A stretch of DNA of 64,000 nucleotides from Ignavibacterium sp. (lineage in GTDB: Bacteria; Bacteroidota; Ignavibacteria; Ignavibacteriales; Ignavibacteriaceae), in NCBI RefSeq assembly GCF_025998815.1, contig NZ_AP026678.1, forward strand, positions 248,001-312,000, in the 5' to 3' direction. Of the stretch, positions 37,079 through 46,940 are shown piece by piece. A program made the position numbers and the translations under genes. Within the stretch, counting starts at the first letter, position 1; each line of letters opens with the position of its first letter. The notes below the pieces were generated by a model that saw nothing but the letters and a program-made list of their open reading frames with translations, was not told where the DNA came from and did not search any database.

Positions 37079-38833
37079 TTATTTTGCTTTTGTCGGAGCC
37101 AAATTGAATTTAAGTTCCGGAACTAATTTGAACTTAACTGAATGATTTCTTTCTCCGAAATAATTCTTATCACCCGTCGAAATTAGTTCCTGTTCTTCTT
37201 CACCCTGCAGGTCTCCGGAAATTTTCCTTGTAACAGGATTGTAACAAATTTGTATATCCCTTGACTCTCCTTTAACCAAATCAAGATTTGCATCGAACTT
37301 AAATTCACCGATTTTATACTTCTCAATAACAGCGATTTTAATTGAGATGCTTAATGAACTGAGTATCGGAATTTTGAATTTGATTGGTGATCCGATTATC
37401 CCATCATTATTCCAATCAACAATTGTATCACAAAAACTTTGACCAGCCGCCTCAACTTCAACAATAAAACTTTTAGGAATTATTTCAAGTTTTTCATTTC
37501 TTGCTGTGTAATTTGTTATTCCATTAATTCTGCTTATCTCAAGCCATAATTCACGATCCCGTTTGGATGGTTGTGTGTAGTGATCTTTTAGAATTTTTTG
37601 AGTTAATGATAAACCTTCTTGATTATCATAAAAAATAAAAATGAATTTTTTTGAACCGATCAAATAATCAATTTTAATGTAAGCATATATCTTCCCCTTC
37701 AGTGCTGATAAATTGTTGGTGGCATCTGTCTCATAATCAAAATAATTTTCTGAGGAGAAGTTTTTCAGTTGAATATTTCTCGAAAGCTTCAGTGTATCAT
37801 CTATGATTTTAACAAATCCATCAATACCAGCTTCAGCTATTTCAAAACCTGCATTTAATTCACCGGAAAAATCTAAATCAATGAATGGAGATAATTGTTC
37901 CTCAAGTTTTCGGTTTGAAGGATTAAAATATTTTTGTATTCCGGCTTTGCCTTTTGTTCTGATATTTCCTTCAACATCAAACGGACCTAACGAAAGTTCA
38001 ATACCTGATTCCCAATTTAATTCTCTGAAATAATTTTTCTTTGCAGTCGAATTAAGATTATCCTTAATTGTTTCATTGTTTAAAAGAAATAGCATCAAAT
38101 TATTCTGAGCCGGAGAATTAAAAACTCTGTCAATTAGTTTAAGAACAGGAATGTTTTCATTGAAAATTTTTATTTGAATATCAACTTCTGTATCTGCATT
38201 TACCATAACTGAAGAATTCTTTTCTTCTGCAGAATATTTTAGTCTGGATTCTAATCCGATACCAAAATTGTCATCACCAAATTGAACAGACCAGTTTTTA
38301 TTTTTTTTGATTGGCCAGGACTCTTTGGGCGTCCCTGATTTTAGTGCCGATTGAACTTCTTTTTCAGTAAGCAAACCACAAGGAGTTACTCTTAGATTTT
38401 CTTTAGCAGAATAATTTGCTGATTCATTTAGCAAAGATGATTGTCTTTGCAGATGATCGTATGAATATTTAAATCGTCCTAAAATTATTTCCTCATCCTG
38501 ATTACGAAGTGAATAACCAAACTCATTGAGTTTCTTCTCAATCTCATTTACTTCATCCAGAAATTTCTCTGCAGAAACAGACCTGCCGTTTTTTAATTTA
38601 ATTAATGCCGATTTATTTAACTTAAAATCATGGTAAGTAAAAGATTTGAACTGAATTGGTTTTAGCTTGTTTAGCTGAAATTTTTCTGATGAGATTTTTA
38701 TTAGTTGAGGATTTTTATAAAATACCTTTTGTCGAACCTGCAATTGAGTATCATTAATTTGTGCGATTATGAGTTGATTGCAGAGTACAATTAGAGAAAA
38801 TGAAACAAATAAATTTAAGAGGTTCACTTTCAT
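37079..38833 (-). CDS. Secreted or outer-membrane protein of unknown function
   Basis: 584 residues with a signal peptide (MKVNLLNLFVSFSLIVLCNQ) and mostly beta-strand-like sequence; no sorting tail of the NPFNP type and no catalytic motif recognised. The middle has an EIAEAGIDGFVKI segment and a long hydrophilic region rich in Lys/Asn/Ser. Monocistronic between the men operon and rsgA. Confidence 0.55.
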   Translation of the reverse strand: MKVNLLNLFVSFSLIVLCNQLIIAQINDTQLQVRQKVFYKNPQLIKISSEKFQLNKLKPIQFKSFTYHDFKLNKSALIKLKNGRSVSAEKFLDEVNEIEKKLNEFGYSLRNQDEEIILGRFKYSYDHLQRQSSLLNESANYSAKENLRVTPCGLLTEKEVQSALKSGTPKESWPIKKNKNWSVQFGDDNFGIGLESRLKYSAEEKNSSVMVNADTEVDIQIKIFNENIPVLKLIDRVFNSPAQNNLMLFLLNNETIKDNLNSTAKKNYFRELNWESGIELSLGPFDVEGNIRTKGKAGIQKYFNPSNRKLEEQLSPFIDLDFSGELNAGFEIAEAGIDGFVKIIDDTLKLSRNIQLKNFSSENYFDYETDATNNLSALKGKIYAYIKIDYLIGSKKFIFIFYDNQEGLSLTQKILKDHYTQPSKRDRELWLEISRINGITNYTARNEKLEIIPKSFIVEVEAAGQSFCDTIVDWNNDGIIGSPIKFKIPILSSLSISIKIAVIEKYKIGEFKFDANLDLVKGESRDIQICYNPVTRKISGDLQGEEEQELISTGDKNYFGERNHSVKFKLVPELKFNLAPTKAK

Positions 38834-38977
38834 CTGAATCCTCCAGAAATCTTATTAAAGAACCACACAAGAGATTAAAAAATTATTTTGATTTACTAAC
38901 TCAAAATTAATAAAAAGAGTAAGGCAGATAAACAATGTGAATAATATCAATTCAAAATAATTTATTAAGATGAACTA

Positions 38978-39934
38978 TTAGAAGTTTATATCCTCTTCAA
39001 CTGTTTCAAGCATTCTTAAGTAACTATCATAACGCTCTTCGGAAATCAATCCTTCTTTAACAGCTTGTACAACTGCACAACCCGGTTCGTGGTTGTGTGT
39101 GCAGGTATTGAATCTGCATTCGTTAATAAATCCGGAGAACTCAATAAAATAATGACCGAGGTCTTCTTTTCTGATTCCATACGGATCAATTTCACGAACG
39201 CCTGGCGTATCAATAATATAAGTGTTATCTCCGACAAAAAACATTGTGCTTGTAACTGTTGTGTGAGTTCCTTTGGAAGTGTAATTGCTGATTTCCCCAA
39301 CTTTCAGGTTAAGATGCGGATAAATTTTATTGAGAAGAGATGATTTCCCAACACCGGATTGACCCCAAAATAAATTCTTTTTAGCCGGAAGTTTTAATTT
39401 TAGTTCATCAATTCCTGTTTCTGTTTTGATGGAAGTTAAAAGCACTTCATAACCAATTTTAGTATATAGAGATTGCCAATGTTTTACTGAATTATTTTTA
39501 TCAAGATCTGTTTTATTGATTATAATTTTAACACTGAGACGAGAGCTCTCGCAGGCAACTAAAAATCTGTCAACAGTTTTGTTGTTAAAGTTCGGTTCTG
39601 AAATACTTGTAACTATAAAAACCTGATCAATGTTTGAAGCAATAATTTGTTCAAGTCGTTCTCCTCTATAACTCGCACCACGAATTCTTGGTGCTTTTCT
39701 GGAAAGATAATTTTCTCTCGGAAAGATTTCATATATAAAACCGGTTCCATCATCGTTCAGATCAAACTTAACTTTATCACCAACAACAGCAATGTCTGTC
39801 TGGTATAATTTATCTTTTTTGAGAGAAAAATCTTTTTTGAATTTACCACGCAACACACAACGAATAAGTGCGTGCGATTTTAATTCATAAACATAGTAAT
39901 CTTTGCTTTCTACTCTCGAAATAATTCCTTCGAT
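38978..39934 (-). CDS. rsgA: Small ribosomal subunit biogenesis GTPase, start codon problem
   Basis: Circularly permuted GTPase that matures the 30S subunit: OB-fold N-terminus, NKTD (G4), GQSGVGKSSLLN (G1), DTPGVRE (G3), and a zinc knuckle CRFNTCTHNHEPGC. The strict start at 39856 (GTG) cuts off the first OB strands. The frame is open further upstream and encodes family-like sequence (IEGIISRVESKDYYVYEL, then LIRCVLRGKF), but contains no ATG/GTG/TTG there. AAGGAG at 39947-39942 lies 7 nt before an in-frame ATC at 39934 and only 2 nt before an out-of-frame ATG at 39939. So either a rare ATC/ATT start is used or one base was lost after the ATG. Confidence 0.85.
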   Translation of the reverse strand: MEGIISRVESKDYYVYELKSHALIRCVLRGKFKKDFSLKKDKLYQTDIAVVGDKVKFDLNDDGTGFIYEIFPRENYLSRKAPRIRGASYRGERLEQIIASNIDQVFIVTSISEPNFNNKTVDRFLVACESSRLSVKIIINKTDLDKNNSVKHWQSLYTKIGYEVLLTSIKTETGIDELKLKLPAKKNLFWGQSGVGKSSLLNKIYPHLNLKVGEISNYTSKGTHTTVTSTMFFVGDNTYIIDTPGVREIDPYGIRKEDLGHYFIEFSGFINECRFNTCTHNHEPGCAVVQAVKEGLISEERYDSYLRMLETVEEDINF

Positions 39935-40034
39935 TGCATTACTCCTTTATTTATACTGATGCAAAAATACAACTGAAAATCAACATTTATAGCGAAAACA
40001 AAATTTGATTGGATGATTGAATAGAATGACTGAT

Positions 40035-40075
40035 TGTCATTTCGACCCCGACCTGTCGGGGGAGAAATCTTTCAA
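40035..40075. repeat. Intergenic hairpin repeat element
   Basis: GTCATTTCGACCCCGACCTG begins a short element in which CCCCGAC (40046-40052) pairs with GTCGGGG (40055-40061), followed by GAGAAATCT. Very similar sequences are known as dispersed repeats in Bacteroidota-type genomes; only one copy is in this window. Confidence 0.5.
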
Positions 40076-40447
40076 CACAACTATGTAAAGCACAAAAGCG
40101 AATGAATGAATGGATGAATGGATAGATTAATAACTAAATGAGACTTGTAATGTTGATTGGATTGTATCATCCCAATATTCGATTATCGGATACTTAAAAC
40201 CTGAATTAGTTAATTAATTAACAATTTAACTCATCTTCACTAAAATCAATACTCTGCTTCTGTAAATGAATTACAATTATTGCTGTGAACTCTAATTCAG
40301 AACTCTTCGATCTACCCGCAACTATCTTTTCGCTTCTCACTACTTTTGAAACACTTTATTACTGCTTGTATCATTTTATTTCTCATTTTATTTCAATTTT
40401 CGGTTTATCAGTGCTTATCGTGGCATGACGATTGAATAAAATTGGCT

Positions 40448-40564
40448 ATGAATTTATTCGAATACATAATCATATTTATTCTTATCGCAATAACGGTATT
40501 CTCAGTTATTAAATTTCTTCATTACAGGAAGAACCAGCGCGAGATTAAAAATCTTTTCAAATAA
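40448..40564 (+). CDS. Possible 38-residue single-span membrane protein
   Basis: ATG at 40448 to TAA at 40564. The product has one hydrophobic segment (YIIIFILIAITVFSVIKFL) and a basic tail (HYRKNQREIKNLFK), the plan of many small membrane proteins. No Shine-Dalgarno is obvious and no homology is known to me, so it may be fortuitous. Confidence 0.35.
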   Translation: MNLFEYIIIFILIAITVFSVIKFLHYRKNQREIKNLFK

Positions 40565-40637
40565 TTCTCATCACTTTCAAATTATTGCAAACTCTATGGC
40601 TCATCTCTATATTTGATTGAGCTAATTAAGGATATTT

Positions 40638-41531
40638 ATGCACCCGAAAGTAATACTTCAAACAAATTTTCCCGGACTAAAATTTCTTAAAAGAGGTAAA
40701 GTAAGAGATATTTATGAAGTCGGTGAATATTTACTTATTGTTTCAACCGACAGAATTTCTGCTTTTGATGTTATAATGAATCAGGGAATACCTTACAAAG
40801 GAATGATACTTACAAAAATTTCAGAGTTCTGGTTCAGATTTGTTGAAGATATTATTCCCAACCATTTGATTACCACAAATGTGGAAGAATTTCCATCGGA
40901 GTGCAAACCTTATGCTGATGAACTTCGCGGAAGGTCAATGCTTGTTAAAAAGACAGAAGTAATCCCTATTGAAAGCGTGGTTCGCGGTTACATTACCGGA
41001 AGTGGTATGGTTGATTACAAAGCAACAGGAAGTATATGTGGAATAAAACTTCCCGAAGGTTTGGTCGAATCAGAAAAACTAAACGAACCGATTTTTACAC
41101 CTGCTACTAAAGAAGAGCTTGGTTCTCATGATCAGAATATCTCGGAAGATGAAGCAAAAAAAATTGTTGGCGATGAAGTTATAAATTTCATTAAAGAGAA
41201 AACGATTGCTGTTTATAAAAAAGCTTATGAAGATGCTTTGAAGAAAGGAATAATAATCGCCGATACAAAAATGGAATTCGGTAAATATAATGGTGAAATA
41301 ATTCTTATTGATGAATTGCTTACTCCTGATTCGAGCAGATTCTGGCCTGCAGATAAATATCAGAAGGGAAGAGTTCAGGAAAGTTTTGATAAACAATTTC
41401 TTCGTAATTATCTGATTTCAATTAATTTCAACAGACAACCTCCTGCACCGGATTTACCCGAAGAAATTATTATGAAGACAAGTGAAAAATATCTGGAAGC
41501 ACTTGAGAAGTTAACAGGTCAAAAAATTTAA
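40638..41531 (+). CDS. purC: SAICAR synthetase
   Basis: 297 residues, the longer form of phosphoribosylaminoimidazole-succinocarboxamide synthase in purine synthesis. Motifs: [62 protein letters not shown]. Preceded by AAGGATATTT before the ATG. Possible first gene of the run to recX, though 64 bp separate it from the DUF971 gene. Confidence 0.95.
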   Translation: MHPKVILQTNFPGLKFLKRGKVRDIYEVGEYLLIVSTDRISAFDVIMNQGIPYKGMILTKISEFWFRFVEDIIPNHLITTNVEEFPSECKPYADELRGRSMLVKKTEVIPIESVVRGYITGSGMVDYKATGSICGIKLPEGLVESEKLNEPIFTPATKEELGSHDQNISEDEAKKIVGDEVINFIKEKTIAVYKKAYEDALKKGIIIADTKMEFGKYNGEIILIDELLTPDSSRFWPADKYQKGRVQESFDKQFLRNYLISINFNRQPPAPDLPEEIIMKTSEKYLEALEKLTGQKI

Positions 41532-41595
41532 TCTGGAAAGACAATCCGTCTCAGGAAGATTGCCTTGTCCGATAATGTAAATTATTAACAAAAAA

Positions 41596-41898
41596 ATGAA
41601 TCCGAAAAAAATAAAATTGATTGAAGGTAAAAATCTGTTGATAAGCTGGCAGGATGGTAAAGAGCATTCAATTCCATTGCTGAAGTTAAGAAAACTTTGT
41701 CCTTGTGCGACTTGTTTAGCAGAAAGAGAAAAGCAAAGTAAAACTTATATCCCGGTTTTTTCAGAAAATCAGATTACGGTTGATGAAATTAAACAGGTCG
41801 GAAATTACGCAATAGCAATTTTCTGGAAGGACGGACACAACACGGGAATTTATGAATACACATTTCTCCGACTAATTGGTGAGAATAGCAAAGACTAA
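41596..41898 (+). CDS. DUF971 (GBBH N-terminal-like) protein
   Basis: 100 residues. The pattern LLISWQDGKEHSIPLLKLRKLCPCATC and a C-terminal WKDGHNTGIYEYTFLR is the DUF971 domain, also found at the N-terminus of gamma-butyrobetaine hydroxylase and in iron-sulfur-related small proteins. CPCATC may bind metal. The function is unknown. 3 bp before pgsA. Confidence 0.88.
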   Translation: MNPKKIKLIEGKNLLISWQDGKEHSIPLLKLRKLCPCATCLAEREKQSKTYIPVFSENQITVDEIKQVGNYAIAIFWKDGHNTGIYEYTFLRLIGENSKD

Positions 41899-41901
41899 AA
41901 A

Positions 41902-42507
41902 ATGACTTTACCAAATCAGTTAACAGTTTTAAGAATAATCCTCACTCCGGTTTTCCTGTATTTTTTCCTCTCAAATGATCCTTTGTTCATTCAGATTTCA
42001 TTGGCGATTTATATTATTGCAGCACTAACCGATTGGTACGATGGCTGGCTTGCACGGAAATTTAATTACATAACCGAATGGGGAAAATTCTGGGATCCTT
42101 TAGCTGATAAGATTCTGACTTCTGTTGTATTTATCGGATTCGTTATAGTCAAACTACTTCCTTTATGGATGGTTTTACTTATTATCTTCCGTGATTTATC
42201 CGTTACCTTACTTCGCGTTTATGCGGATAGCCGCGGATATTCTTTCCGAACAACTTACTATGCAAAATGGAAAACAATGCTTCAGATGATTTTTCTCTAC
42301 TATCTTTTGATTCTTTATGTATCAAAAAACACAGCTGAGATTTACAATCAATATCAAATGATAGTTGATATACTGTTAAACAAAGATATTATTTATTTTG
42401 TTATGCTTGCTATAACTATAATAACAGTTCACTCGGGTATAACCTATTTACTTCTGAACAAATCACTAATAAAACAATTACTCAATGAAACAGATAAACT
42501 GGTTTGA
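41902..42507 (+). CDS. pgsA: CDP-diacylglycerol-glycerol-3-phosphate 3-phosphatidyltransferase
   Basis: 201 residues, membrane CDP-alcohol phosphotransferase with the motif D-x-x-DG-x-x-AR ... G-x-x-xD-x-x-xD seen as DWYDGWLARKFNYITEWGKF followed by WDPLADK. Makes phosphatidylglycerol phosphate. Overlaps pgpA, the next enzyme of the pathway, by 23 bp. Confidence 0.93.
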   Translation: MTLPNQLTVLRIILTPVFLYFFLSNDPLFIQISLAIYIIAALTDWYDGWLARKFNYITEWGKFWDPLADKILTSVVFIGFVIVKLLPLWMVLLIIFRDLSVTLLRVYADSRGYSFRTTYYAKWKTMLQMIFLYYLLILYVSKNTAEIYNQYQMIVDILLNKDIIYFVMLAITIITVHSGITYLLLNKSLIKQLLNETDKLV

Positions 42508-42949
42508 AAAATTTCTTGGTTCCGGTTTTTATACCGGATATATTCCGTTTGCTTCAGGAACATTCGGAAGTCTTGCTGCATCAATTATTTATTTTCTAAT
42601 TCCGGGAACGGAAAATATTATTGTACTTTTTGCAATGATTCTGGTTTTCTTTCTTTACGGAGTTTTTGTTTCATTTAAATTTGAAAATGTTTATGGAAAA
42701 GACCCGGCTGAATGTACTATTGATGAGGTTGTAGGAACCTGGATTGCTTTATTGAACTTGCCAAAATCATTACTGCTGGTAATCATTTCTTTTTTTGTGT
42801 GGAGAGCACTGGATATAATTAAACCTTTCCCTGCTCGAAAATCCGAAAGCTTGCCGGGAGGTTGGGGAATTATGGTTGATGATGTTATTTCCGCATTCTA
42901 TACATTTATTATAATGCAAATATTGTTTCACTATTTTAAAGTGAGCTGA
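42485..42949 (+). CDS. pgpA: Phosphatidylglycerophosphatase A
   Basis: 154 residues with the family motifs PFASGTFGSLAA and DPAECTIDEVVGTWIAL (acidic metal site) plus PARKSESLPGGWGIMVDDVI. Dephosphorylates the product of PgsA to phosphatidylglycerol. Start overlaps the end of pgsA, so the two are likely coupled. Confidence 0.93.
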   Translation: MKQINWFEKFLGSGFYTGYIPFASGTFGSLAASIIYFLIPGTENIIVLFAMILVFFLYGVFVSFKFENVYGKDPAECTIDEVVGTWIALLNLPKSLLLVIISFFVWRALDIIKPFPARKSESLPGGWGIMVDDVISAFYTFIIMQILFHYFKVS

Positions 42950-42952
42950 AAA

Positions 42953-44209
42953 ATGAAAGCGTATTTGATTTCTATCGGAGATGAATTATTAATTGGTCAA
43001 ACCATTAATACAAATGCTGCCTATATTGGTAATGCACTTTCTGAAATCAACATTGAAGTAATAGAAGTATCATCTATCGGAGATGATATTAAAACAATTC
43101 TTGAAGAACTTCAGCGTGCATCTGCAATGGCTGACTTGATTGTAATTACAGGCGGACTCGGTCCCACTCACGATGATGTTACAAGAAATGCAATCGTTTC
43201 GTTTTTCAAAACTGAGTTAATTCAAAATGAAGAAGTTCTAAACGACATTAGAGCTTTGTTTGAAAAAAGAGGGAGAAAGGTTACACCAATAAATGAAGCT
43301 CAGGCACTTGTTCCTAAAATTGCAACTCCGATAAAAAACAAACGAGGAACTGCTCCGGGAATGTGGATAGAGCAAAATGGTAAAATTTATGTGGTGATGC
43401 CAGGTGTGCCTTTCGAAATGAAGGGAATGATGGAAGATTTTGTTATTCCGAAACTGTCTGAATTAATGAAAGATAGTACATCTATCATTAAAAAATTAAT
43501 TCTGCAAACCACTGGAATTCCCGAATCTGCATTATTTGAACGATTAGGTAACCTTGATGAATTATTGGATAATGCAAAAATAGCATTCCTTCCGAATCAG
43601 TACGGAGTGAAATTAAGAATTACAGTTACTGAAAATTCAGAAGAAGAAGCGCTTAAGAAATTAAATGAAATTGAACAAAAAATCAGAACAAAAGTTGGCA
43701 GGTACATTTTCGGTCGGGGCGAAGAAACTCTTGAACAGGTAATTGGTAAACTACTTTCGGACAGAGGACTTACGCTCGCTGTTGCTGAATCGTGTACAGG
43801 TGGAGAGGTGTGCAGCCGTATTACAAATGTAAGCGGAAGCAGTAAATATTTTGAAAGAGGAATTGTTACTTACAGCAATGCTTCTAAAGTTGAATTACTT
43901 AGAGTAAATGAAGATACAATTGCGGAAGTCGGAGCAGTTTCAAGAGAAGTTGCAATGCAAATGGCCGAAGGTGTCAGAGCAGTCAGCGGAACTGATATTG
44001 GAATTTCAACAACAGGAATTTTAGGCCCCACCGGTGCAACAACTAATAAGCCTGTCGGTTTGGTTTTCATTGGATACTGTGATGAAAAAGTTTGTACAGC
44101 TAAAAAATTTCTTTTTGGTGATGACAGAATCCTGAACAAACAACGCGCAACTCAGGCAGCTTTGGAAATGCTCAGAAGACAATTACTCGGCATTTCAGAT
44201 GAAGAGTAG
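42953..44209 (+). CDS. cinA: CinA-family protein (competence/damage-inducible; nicotinamide-nucleotide amidase)
   Basis: 418 residues in two domains: N-terminal molybdopterin-binding/COG1058 domain (ISIGDELLIGQTINTNAAY, VITGGLGPTHDDVTR, PGVPFEMKGMM) and C-terminal CinA deamidase domain (AVAESCTGGEVCSRITNVSG, SNASKVELL, TTGILGPTGAT). Full-length CinA acts in pyridine-nucleotide repair; cinA next to recA is a known arrangement. Overlaps thpR by 11 bp. Confidence 0.94.
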   Translation: MKAYLISIGDELLIGQTINTNAAYIGNALSEINIEVIEVSSIGDDIKTILEELQRASAMADLIVITGGLGPTHDDVTRNAIVSFFKTELIQNEEVLNDIRALFEKRGRKVTPINEAQALVPKIATPIKNKRGTAPGMWIEQNGKIYVVMPGVPFEMKGMMEDFVIPKLSELMKDSTSIIKKLILQTTGIPESALFERLGNLDELLDNAKIAFLPNQYGVKLRITVTENSEEEALKKLNEIEQKIRTKVGRYIFGRGEETLEQVIGKLLSDRGLTLAVAESCTGGEVCSRITNVSGSSKYFERGIVTYSNASKVELLRVNEDTIAEVGAVSREVAMQMAEGVRAVSGTDIGISTTGILGPTGATTNKPVGLVFIGYCDEKVCTAKKFLFGDDRILNKQRATQAALEMLRRQLLGISDEE

Positions 44210-44759
44210 AATATTTGTTGCATTAAATATTCCTGATGAAGCAAAAGACAAGCTGTTTGAAATTATAAATCAGCTTCACACTGATAAAAATTTAAAGTGG
44301 GAAAAAAAGGACAAAATTCATCTCACACTTAAATTTGTCGGTGATGTTGATGATGAAGATGTTCCGCTAATAACAAAGGAGCTTGAATTTCTTCAGGAAT
44401 ATAAAACGCAAAACCTTCAGATTACCGGATTCGGATTTTTCTTTCGATTCAAAGAACCAAAAATTCTTTGGGCAGGATTAAAATTTTCTGATGAATTGAA
44501 ACTAATTGCACAAAAGTTGGACGATTACTTTACTAAGTTTGGAATAGAAAAAGAGAAAAGGGAATTCAAACCACACTTAACTTTGATGAGAATAAAAAAT
44601 AACCCTGGTGATAACTTTATTAACAAATTCAAAAACTCTAAATTTGAACCGATTGATTTTCAAAGTAATTCCATTTCGTTAATTAAAAGTGAATTGAATC
44701 CTTCTGGTTCAGTTTACACAGAAATTAAAAAATATAATCTCAGACCATTGGAGGAATAA
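44199..44759 (+). CDS. thpR: RNA 2',3'-cyclic phosphodiesterase
   Basis: 186 residues, 2H phosphoesterase fold with two HxTx motifs ([11 protein letters not shown] near residue 45 and [10 protein letters not shown] near 130). Hydrolyses 2',3'-cyclic phosphate ends of RNA. Sits between cinA and recA with overlaps at both ends (its stop shares one base with the recA start). Confidence 0.92.
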   Translation: MKSRIFVALNIPDEAKDKLFEIINQLHTDKNLKWEKKDKIHLTLKFVGDVDDEDVPLITKELEFLQEYKTQNLQITGFGFFFRFKEPKILWAGLKFSDELKLIAQKLDDYFTKFGIEKEKREFKPHLTLMRIKNNPGDNFINKFKNSKFEPIDFQSNSISLIKSELNPSGSVYTEIKKYNLRPLEE

Positions 44760-45829
44760 TGAGTACAGATCGCGATCAAAAACTTAAAATTATTGAAGAT
44801 GCTATAGCCGGAATAGAAAAGACTTACGGTAAAGGCGCTATAATGAAACTTGGTGATGGAATCATCAACGACATTGAAGCAATTCCAACCGGAGCTTTAT
44901 CGCTTGATATTGCACTTGGTATTGGTGGAATTCCAAGAGGAAGAATAACCGAAATATTCGGTCCTGAATCAAGTGGTAAAACTACATTGTGTTTGCATGT
45001 AATTGCAGAAGCTCAGAAGATGGGTGGACTTGCTGCATTCATTGACGCTGAACACGCACTTGATGTTAACTATGCTAAAAAGCTTGGTGTTGACACAGCT
45101 AATCTTCTTATTTCACAACCTGACTACGGCGAGCAGGCACTTGAAATTACAGATACACTTGTAAGAAGTAATGCGCTTGATGTAATTGTAATTGACTCAG
45201 TTGCTGCATTAGTCCCCCGTTCAGAAATTGAAGGAGAAATGGGCGATGCAACAATGGCAGTGCAGGCAAGACTTATGTCCCAGGCACTCAGAAAACTTAC
45301 TGCAGCGATTTCAAAATCAAAGACAGCAGTTATATTCATTAATCAGTTAAGAAGTAAAATCGGTGTGATGTTCGGGAGTCCTGAAACAACAACCGGTGGA
45401 AATGCTCTTAAGTTTTATGCTTCTGTAAGAATTGATATAAGAAGAATCGCAGCAATTAAAGAGGGCGAAGATGTAATTGGTAACAGAACAAAAGTTAAAA
45501 TTGTAAAGAGTAAAGTTGCCCCACCATTCAAACAGGTTGAATTTGATATTCTTTACAACGAAGGTATTTCCAAAACAGGTGACCTTGTTGATCTTGGAAC
45601 CGAACTTGGCATTATCAAAAAGAGTGGTGCGTGGTTTACTTATGGAGAAGACAGAATTCAGGGTAGAGAACAATTCCGTCAGAAGTTAATTGAATATCCT
45701 GAAATGTATAAACGACTTGAAGATGAAATAAAAGCTAAGATTGGTTTTAAACGGGCAGGTTATGAAGCTGAACAAAAAGCTGAGGAAAAGACAGAAGAAA
45801 AGAGCAAATCAAAAAAATCTGCTAAGTAA
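44759..45829 (+). CDS. recA: Recombinase A
   Basis: 356 residues. Walker [10 protein letters not shown], Walker [16 protein letters not shown], loop motif [22 protein letters not shown] around the L1 region, and [20 protein letters not shown]. The C-terminus is Lys/Glu-rich ([15 protein letters not shown]). Strand exchange and SOS co-protease. Start overlaps the thpR stop, recX follows after 2 bp. Confidence 0.98.
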   Translation: MSTDRDQKLKIIEDAIAGIEKTYGKGAIMKLGDGIINDIEAIPTGALSLDIALGIGGIPRGRITEIFGPESSGKTTLCLHVIAEAQKMGGLAAFIDAEHALDVNYAKKLGVDTANLLISQPDYGEQALEITDTLVRSNALDVIVIDSVAALVPRSEIEGEMGDATMAVQARLMSQALRKLTAAISKSKTAVIFINQLRSKIGVMFGSPETTTGGNALKFYASVRIDIRRIAAIKEGEDVIGNRTKVKIVKSKVAPPFKQVEFDILYNEGISKTGDLVDLGTELGIIKKSGAWFTYGEDRIQGREQFRQKLIEYPEMYKRLEDEIKAKIGFKRAGYEAEQKAEEKTEEKSKSKKSAK

Positions 45830-45831
45830 GA

Positions 45832-46467
45832 ATGATTGTTGAAAGAATTGTAAGTAAAGATGATGATAAAGCTACGGTGTTTTTTGATAATGGCGAGAAA
45901 TTAGTTTTACACAAAGATGTTTTATATCAAAGCGGTTTGAGGAAAGGTGATGAAATTTCTTCAGACCGCTTTTCAATTTTAAATCAGGAAGAAACTTTTT
46001 ATCTCATTAAGCAAAAAGCATTTCGTTTACTGCAGCGAAGAATCCACACGGCTAAAGAACTTCATACAAAACTAAGACAGAAATTTTCTGATGATTCATT
46101 GATTAAAAAGTGTATAACTGAATTGCAGCAAAAAGGTTTTATTGACGACAAAGAATTTGCTGTTGCCTTTATCTCAGAAAAACAGAAATCAAAAAAATGG
46201 AGCAGGGCAAGATTAAAATCAGAATTGATTAAACGCGGAATTTCATCTCAGATAATAAATGATTTTTTGAATGAAACATTTAATTCAGAAAAAGAAGAAC
46301 AATCAGCTCTTGAACTCGCAGAAAAGAAATACAATCAACTTATAAGAAAAGAGAGTGATAAAAGAAAATTATTTCAGAAGCTTGTAATGCACTTACAGTC
46401 AAAAGGATATGATTATGATTTGTCTTCAGAAATCGTTAGAAAAATACTTAGTGTTGAGGAAGATTAG
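45832..46467 (+). CDS. recX: RecX regulatory protein
   Basis: 211 residues; three-helix repeats typical of RecX (AFRLLQRRIHTAKELHTKL, LQQKGFIDDKEFAVAFISEK, LKSELIKRGISSQII, LVMHLQSKGYDYDLSSEIV). Modulates RecA filaments. The N-terminal ~60 residues are a beta-rich extension common in Bacteroidota RecX. The 3' end overlaps the convergent Nudix gene by 4 bp. Confidence 0.93.
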   Translation: MIVERIVSKDDDKATVFFDNGEKLVLHKDVLYQSGLRKGDEISSDRFSILNQEETFYLIKQKAFRLLQRRIHTAKELHTKLRQKFSDDSLIKKCITELQQKGFIDDKEFAVAFISEKQKSKKWSRARLKSELIKRGISSQIINDFLNETFNSEKEEQSALELAEKKYNQLIRKESDKRKLFQKLVMHLQSKGYDYDLSSEIVRKILSVEED

Positions 46468-46871
46468 TTTTTAATACTTTCTTTCAATTTTTTCAGAAAA
46501 TTTTTGATTTGAGTGTTCTGAACTTTTTCAATCGCTTCTTCATAAACAAACCATTTTCTCTTTCTTAAATTTTTTTCAGGATAATCATCAAGCTCTTCAT
46601 CAACTTCCATTGTGTAAACTTTCACTAATTCTTTTCCGCTTTTCTTTTCGTTTATAAACTGACCGACTTCAACAGTTTCGTTTGAGCCAACAACACCTGC
46701 TTCTTCGTAAGCTTCTTTCTTTGCGGATTCAAAAGGAGTTAGATTAAATTCAATATAACCTTTAGGAACAATCCAGTTCTTCTTTTTGATTGATGTAACA
46801 AGAAGTATCTCAAGCTTTCCGTCTTTAAGACGATAGGGAATTACTGCAGACTTTGTGAATTCAACTTCCAT
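46464..46871 (-). CDS. Nudix hydrolase with altered Nudix box
   Basis: 135 residues, Nudix fold (AVIPYRLKDGKLEILLV, KKNWIVPKGYIEF). The box reads G-x5-L-x7-KEAYEEAGV instead of G-x5-E-x7-REUxEExGU, so the first Glu is Leu and the Arg is Lys, while the metal-binding EE pair is kept. Likely cuts a diphosphate such as a dinucleoside polyphosphate or diphosphoinositol-like compound; the substrate is not known. Convergent with recX. Confidence 0.88.
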   Translation of the reverse strand: MEVEFTKSAVIPYRLKDGKLEILLVTSIKKKNWIVPKGYIEFNLTPFESAKKEAYEEAGVVGSNETVEVGQFINEKKSGKELVKVYTMEVDEELDDYPEKNLRKRKWFVYEEAIEKVQNTQIKNFLKKLKESIKN

Positions 46872-46940
46872 TGAAAATGATTAACTTGTAATTGTTAAAT
46901 AAATTTTACTCAGCGCAAAAATATAACTATCACAGGCAAG

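Larger units (their letters stand above)
39957..40637. other. Largely non-coding spacer with repeats
   Basis: A 680-bp region between rsgA and purC. It holds the hairpin repeat at 40035-40075, a short GAAT/GGAT tandem run (40100-40124) and one possible 38-codon ORF (40448-40564). I see no tRNA, rRNA or other clear gene in the rest. Confidence 0.6.

Noticed and set aside
40100-40124. CRISPR-like or minisatellite array
   Set aside because: Only a short imperfect GAAT/GGAT run, no spaced repeats. No CRISPR array was seen anywhere in the window.
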